A stretch of 64,000 nucleotides of DNA, taken from the NCBI RefSeq assembly GCF_900105905.1, contig NZ_FNSV01000005.1, positions 4,402,001 to 4,466,000 of the forward strand, in the 5' to 3' direction. This DNA is from Rhodococcus koreensis. Lineage in GTDB: Bacteria > Actinomycetota > Actinomycetes > Mycobacteriales > Mycobacteriaceae. The first letter of the stretch is position 1. Each line of letters opens with the position of its first letter. Position numbers and translations under genes: made by a program. Positions 50,484-59,179 of the stretch are shown piece by piece. The notes beneath the pieces were generated by a model, which had not been told where the DNA came from, did no database searches, and was given only the letters and a program-made list of their open reading frames with translations.

Positions 50484-51724
50484 GGTCTGCTCCCGGGGTT
50501 CTGGTCTCCTCGTGCGCCCGGGCCGGTCGAGTCGGCCACCGGTTCCGGCGTCGACGCGAGCAACGATGCCGCGAGCGGGAAGAGGAGGACGGTGATCGCA
50601 CCCGCCGCGACGAGCACGGAGGCATTGGCGGACGTCATGTCGCCCGAGTCGACGGCCACTCCGGTGACGGCGACGATCAGCGGCAGACCGGTTCCCGCGT
50701 ACAGCGCCAGCTGGGTGCGTTCGCGGACGGTGAAGGGCGGGTCCGTACCGTCGGCGCCGCGGTCGAATCTTCCGGCGACGTAGACCGGTCCCGACCGCAC
50801 CAGCAGAATCAGCAGGACGAACGCGATCAGGACGCCGGGTTCGGACGCCACCGCGGCGACGTCGATGGCCATGCCCGACGTCACGAAGAAGATCGGGATC
50901 AGGAAACCGAACGCGAGGCCGTCGAGTTTGGTTTCGAGTGTCTCGTCGCCTTCGGGGGTGGTACGCCGCAGGATGAATCCCGCCGCGAATGCTCCGAGGA
51001 TGGTGTCGAGGCCGAACTCCGCCGCGAGCACGGTGAGTGCGACGAGGAGCAGCATCGTCAGCCGGACCGTGGTCTGCGACGTCGTCTCCGACCCCGACCG
51101 GATGATCGCGGTGATCCGGGAGCCCTCGCGCCGCACGCGGGCGGGAATGAATGCGACCAGCACCGCCGCGGCCGTGAACAGTCCGAGGACCACGATGGAC
51201 GCCACCGACCCACGGGACCCGAGCAGGACCGCCATCGCGACGACGGGTCCGAGTTCGCCGAACGCGCCGTGATCGAGGATCGTCCGACCCAGCCGGGTGT
51301 CGAGTCCGCCCGCGTCCCGGAGGATCGGCAGGAGCGTGCCGAGCGCGGTCGACGTCATGGCGATGGCCACCGCCGTACCCGCGTCGACCACGTGGGACAG
51401 GCTCAGCAGCGACACCACCGTGAACGCCAGCGCCAGCGAGATCAGCCACGTCAACAGTGCCCGCCTGCCGCCACGACCGGTGATCTCGGCCGTGTCGATC
51501 TCGTAGCCGGCCAGCAGGAACAGCAGTCCCAGCCCCAGTTCGCGCAGCAGGTCGATCTCGCTGCCCGCGACCGCAAGGTCGAAGACGTGCGGGCCGACGA
51601 CGATCCCGGCTACGAGCAGCAGCACGACCTCGGGCACCAGCTTGCGGGGGAACAGCCCGGCGAGCAGCGGGGCGATCACGGCGCAGGCCACGATCCAGAA
51701 AAGCGAGGCTCCCACGGAAGGCAT
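50480..51724 (-). CDS. Cation:proton antiporter (CPA2/KefB type)
   Basis: Membrane antiporter of 414 residues with 12-13 helices and no C-terminal RCK domain. The core has GLLFLLAGYEIDTAEI (about residues 67-82), AMTSTALGTLLPILRD, and GAFGELGPVVAMAVLL, as in Na+ or K+/H+ exchangers of the CPA2 group. It overlaps the MFS gene by 4 bp, an arrangement that suggests joint control, for example under pH or solvent stress. Confidence 0.87.
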   Translation of the reverse strand: MPSVGASLFWIVACAVIAPLLAGLFPRKLVPEVVLLLVAGIVVGPHVFDLAVAGSEIDLLRELGLGLLFLLAGYEIDTAEITGRGGRRALLTWLISLALAFTVVSLLSLSHVVDAGTAVAIAMTSTALGTLLPILRDAGGLDTRLGRTILDHGAFGELGPVVAMAVLLGSRGSVASIVVLGLFTAAAVLVAFIPARVRREGSRITAIIRSGSETTSQTTVRLTMLLLVALTVLAAEFGLDTILGAFAAGFILRRTTPEGDETLETKLDGLAFGFLIPIFFVTSGMAIDVAAVASEPGVLIAFVLLILLVRSGPVYVAGRFDRGADGTDPPFTVRERTQLALYAGTGLPLIVAVTGVAVDSGDMTSANASVLVAAGAITVLLFPLAASLLASTPEPVADSTGPGARGDQNPGSRP

Positions 51725-51793
51725 GCATCACCCGTCTCTCGAACCACCCGGCAACAACACTGGGCTCGAGCCTCACAGAACCCGGACCCCGGG

Positions 51794-51849
51794 GCATCAT
51801 CCGTCAGGGATGAACGGCGGCGCGCGGAATCACCCGTCGCGGATGATGC
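51794..51849. repeat. Inverted repeat GCATCATCCG / CGGATGATGC
   Basis: Ten-base arms at 51794-51803 and 51840-51849 are perfectly complementary, and a smaller nested dyad TCATCC-GTCAG-GGATGA shares the first arm. It lies in the leader between the divergent antiporter and DUF6325 genes. It might be an operator. Confidence 0.6.
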
Positions 51850-51907
51850 GCATCCACCGGCCGGTGGCGATCATCGACACCAGGGCACCCCAGCGCAGGG
51901 AGAGAAG

Positions 51908-52336
51908 ATGTCGATTTCAGCTGAAGATGTCGGTCCGGTCGCGTTCCTGTTTCTCACCTTTCCGGGCGAGCGGGCCGATCCCGCGGTGATCGACACGTTC
52001 CGCGAGGTGGTCGCCCAGGGTGTGGTCACCATCCTCGATCTCGTGTTCGTCTCCAAGGGAACCGACGGCACGCTGCGCCAGGTGGAGGTGGACGAGGACC
52101 TCGACAGCATCGGACTCGCCGCCCTGTCCCTCGAAGCCAAGGCGCTGATCAGCGACGAGGACCTCGAGGTGGTGCGCGAATCACTGGAGCCGGGCACGTC
52201 GGCGGTGGCGATCGTGTACGAGCAGACGTGGGCGCGCAAGCTCGCGGCCGCGTCCCGCCACGCCGGCGGCGAGGTGGCTCTCCACCTGCACATCCCGCGC
52301 GAGGTGGTCGAGGCGGCCATCGCCGCCGCGGTCTGA
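51908..52336 (+). CDS. DUF6325 family protein
   Basis: Product of 142 residues resembling the DUF6325/DUF1269-like group: VGPVAFLFLTFPGERADPAVI at the start (given as VGPVAFLFLTFPGE), ILDLVFVSKGTDGTLRQVE in the middle, and SAVAIVYEQTWARKLAAASR towards the end. Soluble, function unknown. It is followed after 28 bp by a SHOCT-domain gene, a pairing often seen in actinobacteria. Confidence 0.78.
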   Translation: MSISAEDVGPVAFLFLTFPGERADPAVIDTFREVVAQGVVTILDLVFVSKGTDGTLRQVEVDEDLDSIGLAALSLEAKALISDEDLEVVRESLEPGTSAVAIVYEQTWARKLAAASRHAGGEVALHLHIPREVVEAAIAAAV

Positions 52337-52364
52337 CGGTCACGAACGGAAACGGAGAAACGAC

Positions 52365-52697
52365 ATGGTTTTCAGGGGTCCACGCCGCATGGGACGTCCC
52401 GGGCTGCTCGGCACGGTGGCCCGGACAGCGGTCATCACCGGCACCGCACGGGCGACGTCGAACGCGATGAACCGGCGCGCCGCCAACAAGGACGCGGAGC
52501 AGCAGGCTCGGATCGACGAGGCGGCGCAGCAGCGGTATGCGGAACAGCAAGCAGCACAACAGCAGGCACCTCCGCCGCCGGCACCCGCAGGCGACGACCT
52601 GGTGTCCCGCCTCCAGGAACTCGCCCGCCTGAAGGAGGCCGGCGTGCTCACGGACGAGGAGTTCGCGGCGGCGAAGGCGAAACTACTCGGGTCCTGA
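52365..52697 (+). CDS. SHOCT-domain protein
   Basis: Product of 110 residues: a basic N-terminus (RGPRRMGRPGLLGTVARTAV), a Gln/Ala-rich coiled stretch (about 45-70), a short proline spacer, and a C-terminal SHOCT domain (DLVSRLQELARLKEAGVLTD, then EEFAAAKAKLLGS). SHOCT domains mediate oligomerisation. Likely partner: the upstream DUF6325 protein. Confidence 0.85.
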   Translation: MVFRGPRRMGRPGLLGTVARTAVITGTARATSNAMNRRAANKDAEQQARIDEAAQQRYAEQQAAQQQAPPPPAPAGDDLVSRLQELARLKEAGVLTDEEFAAAKAKLLGS

Positions 52698-52701
52698 CGG
52701 G

Positions 52702-52738
52702 GCCACGACGATCCGCCCGCCGGACGCGCCGTCGTGGC
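52702..52738 (+). terminator. Hairpin after SHOCT gene
   Basis: GCCACGACG (52702-52710) pairs with CGTCGTGGC (52730-52738). It lies between the SHOCT stop and the 3' end of the facing pseudogene. Confidence 0.6.
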
Positions 52739-52747
52739 TCCGGATCG

Positions 52748-53585
52748 TCAGTAGAACTCGACGGTGTCGACGCGGTTGATCAGTTCCTCGCCGTCGAGGA
52801 ACCGGGTGGCGTTGCGCGCGAACAGTTCCGCGATGAGGCGGTCCTCCGCGGGATTCAACGCCGCGGTGTGCGGGCTGACCAGCACGTTCGGATGAGTCCA
52901 CAGCGGGCTGTCGGATGCCAGCGGCTCGGACGCGAACACGTCCAGCGCGGCGAAGCCGACCCGCCCGTCCTCGATGGCCGCGGTCATGGCGACCTCGTCG
53001 ACGACGCTGCCCCGGCCCACGCTCACCATCGTCACTCCGGGCTTGACGGCACCGAATACCTTTGCGCTGACCAGGCCTTCGGTGGCGCTGGTTCCGGGGA
53101 GCGTCACGACGATGCCGTCCGCGTCGCCGACCACGTCGGCCAGCCGGTCGGGGTGCACGATCTCGTCGACCCCCTCGACCGCGGTGTCGCGCCTGCTCGT
53201 TCCCACGACCGTCGCGCCGAGGGCCTTCAGCTTCAGTGCCGTCGCCCGGCCGATGCTGCCCAGTCCGACGATGACGATGCCCGGCCGCCTTCACCTGGGC
53301 CCCGCCGCCGGCCGGCATCGTGTGCACCCAGCGGAGGCCGGGGTTGACGCGCGCCGTTCTCGTCAGTGCCGCGGGGGTTTCGTCGGGCACGCCGTACAGG
53401 GCCTGCGCCGAATCGACCAGGTCGTCGAAGGCTTTCTGCTGCTCCGCGGTCCGGGTGAACGACGGATCGCCGGAGTGATCGCCCGGGAATCGGGACGGCG
53501 GCAGCAGATCCTGCTCGCGGACGAAGTCGATGCGCGGTTCCGCCCGGGTGACGAGACCGATGAGTTCCTCGCTGACGGGGGCAGA
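52748..53585 (-). pseudogene. D-2-hydroxyacid dehydrogenase, internally deleted and frameshifted
   Basis: The C-terminal part is intact: a Rossmann site GIVIVGLGSIGRATALKLKA (about 53280-53220) through VSVGRGSVVDE, the HTAALN catalytic-His region and DTVEFY at 52748. The N-terminal part is in another frame, reading APVSEELIGLVTRAEPRIDF to LRWVHTMPAGGGAQVKAAG. At about 53283 it jumps directly to GIVIVGLG, so some 50-60 residues that normally lie between are missing. The upstream edge, near 53585, abuts a truncated transporter on the other strand. The enzyme cannot be functional. Confidence 0.8.
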
Positions 53586-53587
53586 TC

Positions 53588-53735
53588 GATCGTGAACTGC
53601 TCCTCGCCTGGGTGTGGCGGGTGCTGTTCCTGGCCTCCATCTTCCTCATCGCCGTCACCGTGTTCATCCGCTCCGCATGCAGGCATGCAGGAGAGCCCCA
53701 CGTTTATGGAGAAGCAGGACCAGTTGACGTCCTCT
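53588..53735 (+). pseudogene. MHS-type MFS transporter, inner fragment
   Basis: The frame reads ELLLAWVWRVLFLASIFLIA then VTVFIRS, the end of the first six-helix half of a metabolite:H+ symporter. After a direct 8-bp duplication (GCATGCAG twice, 53675-53690) homology continues in another frame as MQESPTFMEKQDQ. Roughly 200 N-terminal residues are absent, and the sequence then runs into the IS. The rest of the gene resumes at 55044. Confidence 0.75.
53675..53690. repeat. 8-bp tandem duplication in transporter pseudogene
   Basis: GCATGCAG occurs twice in direct succession. Together with one missing base nearby it accounts for the frame change between VFIRS and MQESPTF. Confidence 0.75.
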
Positions 53736-53900
53736 CGGCCGTGAACGATCGAGATTCCCCTCGGGACTCGCGTCCCGAGGTTCCTGTTTCACCGACAGTC
53801 GCCACCCCACACGTTATGTGCGGGGCGGTCTCACACCGTCTCCGCAGGCTGCCACCGTCAGTCCGACGGCCAAAATGTTCCTTGCCGCGTTCACATCCCG
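53724..53900 (-). ncRNA. Candidate TnpB omega RNA at the element right end
   Basis: TnpB nucleases use a guide RNA made from the tnpB 3' end through the right end of the element. Here the tnpB stop at 53814 is followed by about 90 nt with a strong hairpin, CCTCGGGAC-GCGA-GTCCCGAGG (53759-53780), before the boundary near 53724. The guide would be the flanking transporter sequence below 53724. RNA was not observed; placement follows known IS605 systems. Confidence 0.4.
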
Positions 53901-54951
53901 ATCGTGGACGACGCCACATCGGCACGCCCATTCCCGCACGTCCAGCGGCATCGTCGACGCGATCACCCCGCACACCGAGCAGGTCTTCGACGACGGACAG
54001 AACCGGTCGATCACCACCACCCGGCGCCCGTACCAGTCGGCCTTGTACTCGAGCATCGACCGGAACTCGGACCAACTCGCATCCGAGATCACCCGAGACA
54101 ACGACCGATTCTTCACCATGTTCCGCACACTCAGATCCTCGATGGCGATCACTTGATTTTCGCGCACCAGCCGAGTGGAAAGTGTGTGCAGATAATCGCG
54201 ACGCCGATCAGCGATCCGACCATGAATCTTCACGACCTTCAGTCGGGCCTTGGCCCGGTTCCGGGATCCCTTCTGCTTCCTGGCCAGCACATGCCGTCGC
54301 CAGCCGCTCACGATCCCTGCGCTCATGGCGCGGGTTGGTGATCTTCTCCCCCGTCGACAGCGTGTACAGGCTCGTGATCCCGGCGTCGAGCCCGACCACC
54401 CGATCGATCGGCTCGAGTTCGCTGATGGTGTCCTCGACGAGGATCGAGATGTGGTACTGACCACGAGCATTACGCGACACCGTCACCTGCGACGGTACTG
54501 TCCCCTCCGGCAGCGGCCTCGACCACCGAATATCCAGCGGTTCGGACTGCTTGGCCAACCGGACCTGCCCATCCCTGAAAATGAAGCAGTTCGAGTAGTA
54601 GGTCGCCGAATCCTTCGACCGCCCCTTCCTAATGAACTGCGGGTAGCCAGTCTGCGTGCGCCAGAACTTCTCGAACGCACCCTGCAACTGCCGCAGCGCC
54701 TCCTGCAGCGGCCCCTTCGACGGCTCCGCCAACCACTCCGTCTCGGGGTCCCGCTTCCATCCGGTGAGCATCTTCGAGGTATCCGCGTAGGTGACCCGCC
54801 GCCGCTCCTGCGACCACGCACGCGTCCGCTCCGCCAGTGCCCGGTTGTAGACATACCGGGTGCACCCGAACGTTCGGGCAAGCTGTTCCGCCTGCACCGC
54901 AGACGGATAGAAACGGTACTTGAACGCCCGCTTCACCACCCTCCCCGCCAT
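53814..54951 (-). pseudogene. tnpB: TnpB (OrfB) RNA-guided nuclease, frameshifted
   Basis: The first frame from 54951 reads AGRVVKRAFKYRFYPSAVQA to VVGLDAGITSLYTLSTGEKI and RHERRDRERL. After about 54297 homology moves to another frame: HVLARKQKGSRNRAKARLKV, the RuvC Glu in VIAIEDLSVRN, the zinc ribbon CPSSKTCSVCG...CRCG, and the third acidic site VHDRDVNAARNIL, ending at 53814. All three RuvC acidic residues survive but in two frames; loss of about two bases explains it. Length if restored is about 380 residues. Confidence 0.87.
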
Positions 54952-55043
54952 GACCCAGACACTAGCCACACAGTCCGACAAATCCAGATCGGCTATCCCG
55001 GCCCTGAAGGACCGGGTTTGCGCCGAAAGACTCACGGATCAGC

Positions 55044-55733
55044 GAGAGCCCGTTCCGGGAACTGATCGGAAGTTCGATGCCCAGCGTGCTCCGCGGCATC
55101 GGCCTGCGGATGGCCGAGAACGGCGGCTCGTACATCTTCCAGACCCTCGGCATCAGCTACGTGACGACGGTGGTGGGTGTCAGCAAGTCGATCGGACCGC
55201 TCGCCATCGCCTGCGGCGCCGCCATCGGCATGCTCGTCATCCCGTTCTCGGGCGCGCTGTCGGACCGCTTCGGCCGGATGCGGGTGTACCGATTCGGTGC
55301 GGCGCTGCAACTCGTCCTCGCCGTCCCGTCGTGGTGGCTGCTCTCGCTCGGCAACCCCTACCTCGTGGTCGCGACCCTCGCCGTCAGCTACGGGATCGGC
55401 GTCAACGTGATGCTCGGCGCGCAGTGCGCCGCCCTGCCCGAGCTGTTCGGAAACCGTCACCGCTACATCGGCGTCGCGGTCGCCCGGGAGACGAGCGCGA
55501 TCCTCGCCGGCGGCATCGCACCCTTCGTCGGTGCGCTGCTGCTGTCGCTGATGAACAACTCGTGGGTGCCGCTCGCGATCTACGTGCTGGTCCTCAGCGT
55601 CATCACGTTCGCCACGACGTTCGTGACACCCGAAACCCGTGGCCGCGACCTCGGGCTCGCGTGGGATGCGATGGCCGACCCGGTGCACGGACCGGATGCC
55701 GTTGCCCCGTCCAAGGATCGGGTCGACGCATGA
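55044..55733 (+). pseudogene. MHS-type MFS transporter, C-terminal half
   Basis: Open frame ESPFRELIGSSMPSVLRGIG through RMAENGGSYIFQTLGISYVT, the motif GALSDRFGRMRVYRFGAALQ, and VTPETRGRDLGLAWD at the end. It forms helices 7-12 of a metabolite:H+ symporter of the shikimate/alpha-ketoglutarate type. An ATG at 55077 might still start a half-size product of 218 residues, but it would lack the first transport domain. Its TGA overlaps the start of the FAH-family gene (ATGA), showing it once headed or joined that operon. Confidence 0.85.
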
Positions 55734-56470
55734 GGCTCGCCCGCATCGCGACCGATTCGGGACCGCGGCCGGTGTGCCTGCGGGACGGTCGCTGGCACGA
55801 GGTGGCCGACCCGTTCGCGGACATCTTGACGTTCACCGGACCCGCACACGACGTCGACGGGGCGCGCCTGCTCGCGCCTTCCGAACCGCGGGTCCTGCTC
55901 GGGATGGCGCACAACGGCGCACCCGGAGATCGCGACCTCCCGTTGCAGGCGTTCATGAAATCGGCGCGCACGGTGATCGGCCCCGAACATCCGATCGTCG
56001 TCGACCAACGGCTGGGGAAGGTCGTCGTGGAGGGCGAACTGGCCGTCGTCATCCGGCGCACGTGCCGCAACCTGCGCCCCGAGGACGTCCCGTCCGCGAT
56101 CCTCGGCTACGCGATCGGCAACGACGTCACCGCCGTGGAGCAGATCGCACTGGACGACAAGCTCACCCAGGCGAAACACGGCGACGGCTTCACCCCGCTG
56201 GGTCCGTGGATCGAAACGGACCTCGACCCCGGCGACGTGCCGATCGCCGTGCGCGTCAACGGGGTCACCGTGGCGGAGGCGTCCACGGAGCAGCTGGCGT
56301 GGAACGTGTCCGAGCAACTGGTCCATCTCACCCGGTATCTGACGCTGGGACCGGGAGACGTCGTGCTCACGGGTTGCCCGTTCACGTCGGGCCCGGTCGA
56401 ACCGGGCGACCGTGCCGAGATCACGCTCGACGGAATCGGCACACTGAGCAATCCGGTGCGTGCTCTGTGA
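55730..56470 (+). CDS. Fumarylacetoacetate hydrolase family protein
   Basis: Metal-dependent hydrolase or isomerase of 246 residues. The FAH core has LGMAHNGAPGDRDLPLQAFMKS (given as LGMAHNG and LQAFMKS), VVVEGELAVVIRRTCRNL with the metal Glu, GYAIGNDVTAVEQ and VVLTGCPFTSGPVEPGD. Relatives act on 2-hydroxyhepta-2,4-diene-1,7-dioate and similar ring-cleavage products. It overlaps both neighbours by 4 bp (transporter remnant before, SDR after), forming a former catabolic operon. It appears intact. Confidence 0.87.
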   Translation: MRLARIATDSGPRPVCLRDGRWHEVADPFADILTFTGPAHDVDGARLLAPSEPRVLLGMAHNGAPGDRDLPLQAFMKSARTVIGPEHPIVVDQRLGKVVVEGELAVVIRRTCRNLRPEDVPSAILGYAIGNDVTAVEQIALDDKLTQAKHGDGFTPLGPWIETDLDPGDVPIAVRVNGVTVAEASTEQLAWNVSEQLVHLTRYLTLGPGDVVLTGCPFTSGPVEPGDRAEITLDGIGTLSNPVRAL

Positions 56471-57233
56471 ACCTCTTCGATCTGTCCGGGCGCTTCGCCC
56501 TGGTCACCGGTTCGAGCCGGGGAATCGGCTACGCCCTCGCGCGGGGCCTGGCCGGGGCGGGCGCCACGATCGTCCTCAACGGGGTGTCGGCCGAGCGCCT
56601 CGCACAGGCACGTGAGCGCCTCGGCGAGGAATTCGGCGACACCCGTGTCCACGCGTACGCGTTCGACGTCACGGATCCCGAGCGGGTAACCGACGCCGTC
56701 GACCGGATCGAGTCGGAGGTCGGGCCGATCGAGATCCTGGTGAACAACGCTGCGCTGCAACACCGCCAGCCCCTCCTCGACGTCACGCTCGAGGATTGGA
56801 ACAGGGTGCTCACGACCGACCTCACCAGCGCCTTCCTCGTCGGGCGTGCGGTCGCCCGGTTCCAGATCGGCCGTGGGAGCGGGAAGATCGTCAACGTCTG
56901 CTCGGTGCAGAGCGACCTGGCCCGGCCCACCATCGCGCCGTACACGCCGCGAAGGGCGGGCTGCGGAATCTGACCCGCGCGATGACGGCGGAGTGGGCAC
57001 GCTCCGGGCTGCAGATCAACGGCCTCGCGCCCGGCTACATCCACACCGAGATGACGCAGGCCCTCGTCGACGACACCGAGTTCGACACCTGGCTCCGCGG
57101 CCGGGCGCCGGCAGGCCGGTGGGGCACCCCGGACGACCTCGTGGGTCCGGCGGTGTGGCTGGCGTCGGACGCCTCCCGGTACGTCAACGGTCAGGTGATC
57201 TTCGTCGACGGCGGGATGACGTCGGTGGTGTGA
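56467..57233 (+). pseudogene. Short-chain dehydrogenase/reductase, frameshifted at the active site
   Basis: Classical SDR of about 255 residues if restored. The cofactor site ALVTGSSRGIGYALA, NNAALQ and the catalytic Ser in NVCSVQSD are in the first frame. The YxxxK motif is split: the text reads PYTPRRAGCGI then stop, while one inserted base near 56946 would give PYTAAKGGLRNLTRAM, which continues to GYIHTEMTQ and FVDGGMTSVV at 57233. Either the gene is inactivated or one G is missing from the assembly. The GTG overlaps the FAH gene stop. Confidence 0.87.
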
Positions 57234-57237
57234 GGAG

Positions 57238-58149
57238 TCACCGGCCGACGGCGGCGGCGGGTGCGGTCTGCACGTCCCCGAAGGAGCGGCGGGTGTGCCG
57301 GACGAGTTCGCGGAGCGCGGGACCTCCGAGGCTCTTCCAGACCAGCGCGAGCACGGCCGGGATGTCGACGCCGTCGAGGGCGACCGCCGTCAACCGGCCC
57401 CGGTAGTCCGTGGCCATCGACTCACTGAGGATCGCGACCCCCAGCCCGCGGATCGCGAGATCGGCGACGGCGTCGGGTGCGCTCGCCTGCAGGGCGATGC
57501 CGGGGCGGAGGCCGGCGGCCGCACACGCCTCGTCGAACACCGTCCGGATGCCCGTTCCGGTCGGCATACATACGATCGCATGGTCGCCGAGTTCGGCAAG
57601 CGTGACTCGCGACTGCCCCGCCAGCGGGTGATCCGGCGACACGGCGGCGACCAGCCCTTCGCTGATGATCGGGAAGGCGTCCAACCCCTCCGGCGGGGCG
57701 GTCGAGGTGGCGACGAGAGCGAGATCGATCGCACCGGCGCGGACGCGTTCGACGAGGCGGTCGGAGCTGTCCTCCGTCAGCGTGATCTCGATCCCGGGGT
57801 GAGCGAGGTGGAACGCGGACAGCGCGTCGAACAGCGGTGTGATCGTGCACGCGGTGACCATCCCGACGACGAGCCTGCCCCGGATCAGCTGGTTCACGTC
57901 GTCGACGGCCTGCCGCATGGCGTCGGCCGAGGCGAGTGCGGCGCGGGCGTGCAGCAGCGCCGCCTCCCCCGCCGCCGTGAGCGTCGCCGTCCGGCTGGAG
58001 CGGTCGATCAGCGTGGCGCCGAGATCATGCTCGAGCTGCCGGATCTGCGCGCTGATCCCCGACTGGCTGATGTGGACGCGTTCCGCGGCGCGGGTGAAGT
58101 TCGCTTCCTCGGCGACCGCGACGAAGTACTCCAGCTGCCTCAGTTCCAT
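57238..58149 (-). CDS. LysR-family transcriptional regulator
   Basis: Regulator of 303 residues. N-terminal HTH MELRQLEYFVAVAEEANFTR followed by AAERVHISQSGISAQIRQLE; C-terminal periplasmic-binding-like effector domain (about 90-290). It converges on the SDR gene and diverges from the NTF2-like gene, so either could be its target. Its effector may be a metabolite of the decayed FAH/SDR pathway. The ATG at 58149 is preferred over one two codons earlier. Confidence 0.9.
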   Translation of the reverse strand: MELRQLEYFVAVAEEANFTRAAERVHISQSGISAQIRQLEHDLGATLIDRSSRTATLTAAGEAALLHARAALASADAMRQAVDDVNQLIRGRLVVGMVTACTITPLFDALSAFHLAHPGIEITLTEDSSDRLVERVRAGAIDLALVATSTAPPEGLDAFPIISEGLVAAVSPDHPLAGQSRVTLAELGDHAIVCMPTGTGIRTVFDEACAAAGLRPGIALQASAPDAVADLAIRGLGVAILSESMATDYRGRLTAVALDGVDIPAVLALVWKSLGGPALRELVRHTRRSFGDVQTAPAAAVGR

Positions 58150-58250
58150 AACCAATGATTCTAGTATTCAGCAGAACTATCTGTTGGACTTCCGGTTGCG
58201 GCGGCACCACCCTGGAAAGGGACAGCAGTTCACCCACGAAAGGATTCCCG

Positions 58251-58616
58251 GTGACCGACTACGAGAAGGCCCAGAACCCCGAAGACCTCACCCGGCTGTT
58301 CGTCGAGCGCAGCAACGCCGGAGACGCGGCCGGAGTCGCCGCCCTGTACGAGGAGCACGCCGTCATGGCGTACCCGCCCGGCAGCCGGACGGTCGGCCGG
58401 GCCGCCATCCGGAAGCTGTGGGAGTCGGTGCTCGCAAACGCGCCGCGCTTCGAACCGGAGACACCGCTCCCCACCCTGATCAGTGACGACATCGCGCTCA
58501 CGTCCACCCCGCCGAAGGACGGATCCGGCGCGCGGGCGCAGGTCGTCCGCAGGCAGCCGGACGGAACCTGGCTCCGGCTCCTCGACCAACCGGAGTTCAT
58601 CCCGCCCACCAGCTGA
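58251..58616 (+). CDS. SnoaL/NTF2-like protein
   Basis: Small cone-shaped alpha+beta barrel protein of 121 residues, with NPEDLTRLFVERSNAGDAAG, VAALYEEHAVMAYPPGSRTV and GRAAIRKLWESVLA near the N-terminus, and an extended sheet to the end. The fold serves as isomerase, hydrolase or lyase scaffold; no function can be fixed. The GTG at 58251 follows GAAAGGA. It diverges from the LysR regulator, a common regulator-target layout. Confidence 0.8.
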   Translation: MTDYEKAQNPEDLTRLFVERSNAGDAAGVAALYEEHAVMAYPPGSRTVGRAAIRKLWESVLANAPRFEPETPLPTLISDDIALTSTPPKDGSGARAQVVRRQPDGTWLRLLDQPEFIPPTS

Positions 58617-58702
58617 GACCGGGTCTGCGCCGGCCTCTACACGGCATGAACTTCGTTGTCCACCATTGCATCTGCATTCGGATCGGTGGGATCATAGAGG
58701 TC

Positions 58703-59176
58703 ATGCGCAGACCGCGTTGGCCGGCAGTAGCACCACCCACCACCGGAGGACACCGGGTGCACGGCCCCCTGCTCCTCACGGCCGAAGACGACCTCACGCT
58801 CGAGCTGTTCGAGGTCGTGGCGTTCGCGGACGGACTCCAACTCCGGATGGCCCTGACCGCCACGGGCAGGCCCGCGGAGCTGGCGCAGTACGAGACCCGC
58901 TCACTGTCCGACCCCGGCGATCCCTCGACGCGGTGGTCCTACCTGTCGGTGCGGGCGCGCGTCGACGACATCGAGGGTGAAGCCGACCCCTACCATCCGG
59001 CGGCGGCGTCGAAACCGTGCGGGAGCGGGCCGCCCGAGTACCGGACCGAGCCGCACTACTGGCTCGACGCGATCCCGGCGTCGGGATTCATCTCGGTCAC
59101 CGCCGGCTGGCCGAGGATCGGCCTCGGTTCGACGACCACCACCATCGGCCTCGAATCGAGCACGCGAACGTCGTGA
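58703..59176 (+). CDS. Conserved hypothetical protein
   Basis: Product of about 157 residues from ATG 58703 (ATG 58646 also in frame), not recognised. No signal peptide or helix pairs. The middle reads LTAEDDLTLELFEVVAFADG and LQLRMALTATGRPAEL, giving an amphipathic beta-rich impression. GAGG lies close to the start. It converges with the arsR gene, with three bases between stop codons. Confidence 0.6.
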   Translation: MRRPRWPAVAPPTTGGHRVHGPLLLTAEDDLTLELFEVVAFADGLQLRMALTATGRPAELAQYETRSLSDPGDPSTRWSYLSVRARVDDIEGEADPYHPAAASKPCGSGPPEYRTEPHYWLDAIPASGFISVTAGWPRIGLGSTTTTIGLESSTRTS

Positions 59177-59179
59177 CCG

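Larger units (their letters stand above)
53724..55043 (-). mobile_element. IS605/IS1341-type insertion element carrying tnpB only
   Basis: About 1.3 kb separates the two halves of the transporter pseudogene (EKQDQ at 53723, ESPFRELI from 55044). It carries a TnpB gene on the minus strand and no TnpA. No terminal inverted repeats are expected for this class. The tnpB-distal edge has a TCAA at 53724-53727 (minus strand), like the right cleavage site of IS608 elements. A subterminal hairpin, CCCGGTCC/GGGCCGGG-like, lies near 55000-55017. Exact ends are inferred from the interrupted gene. Confidence 0.7.

Noticed and set aside
48915..51800. A 961-residue fusion of antiporter and MFS transporter
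   Set aside because: The apparent fusion combines an antisense-like frame with the MFS frame. A GTG start overlapping the antiporter TGA separates the two genes.
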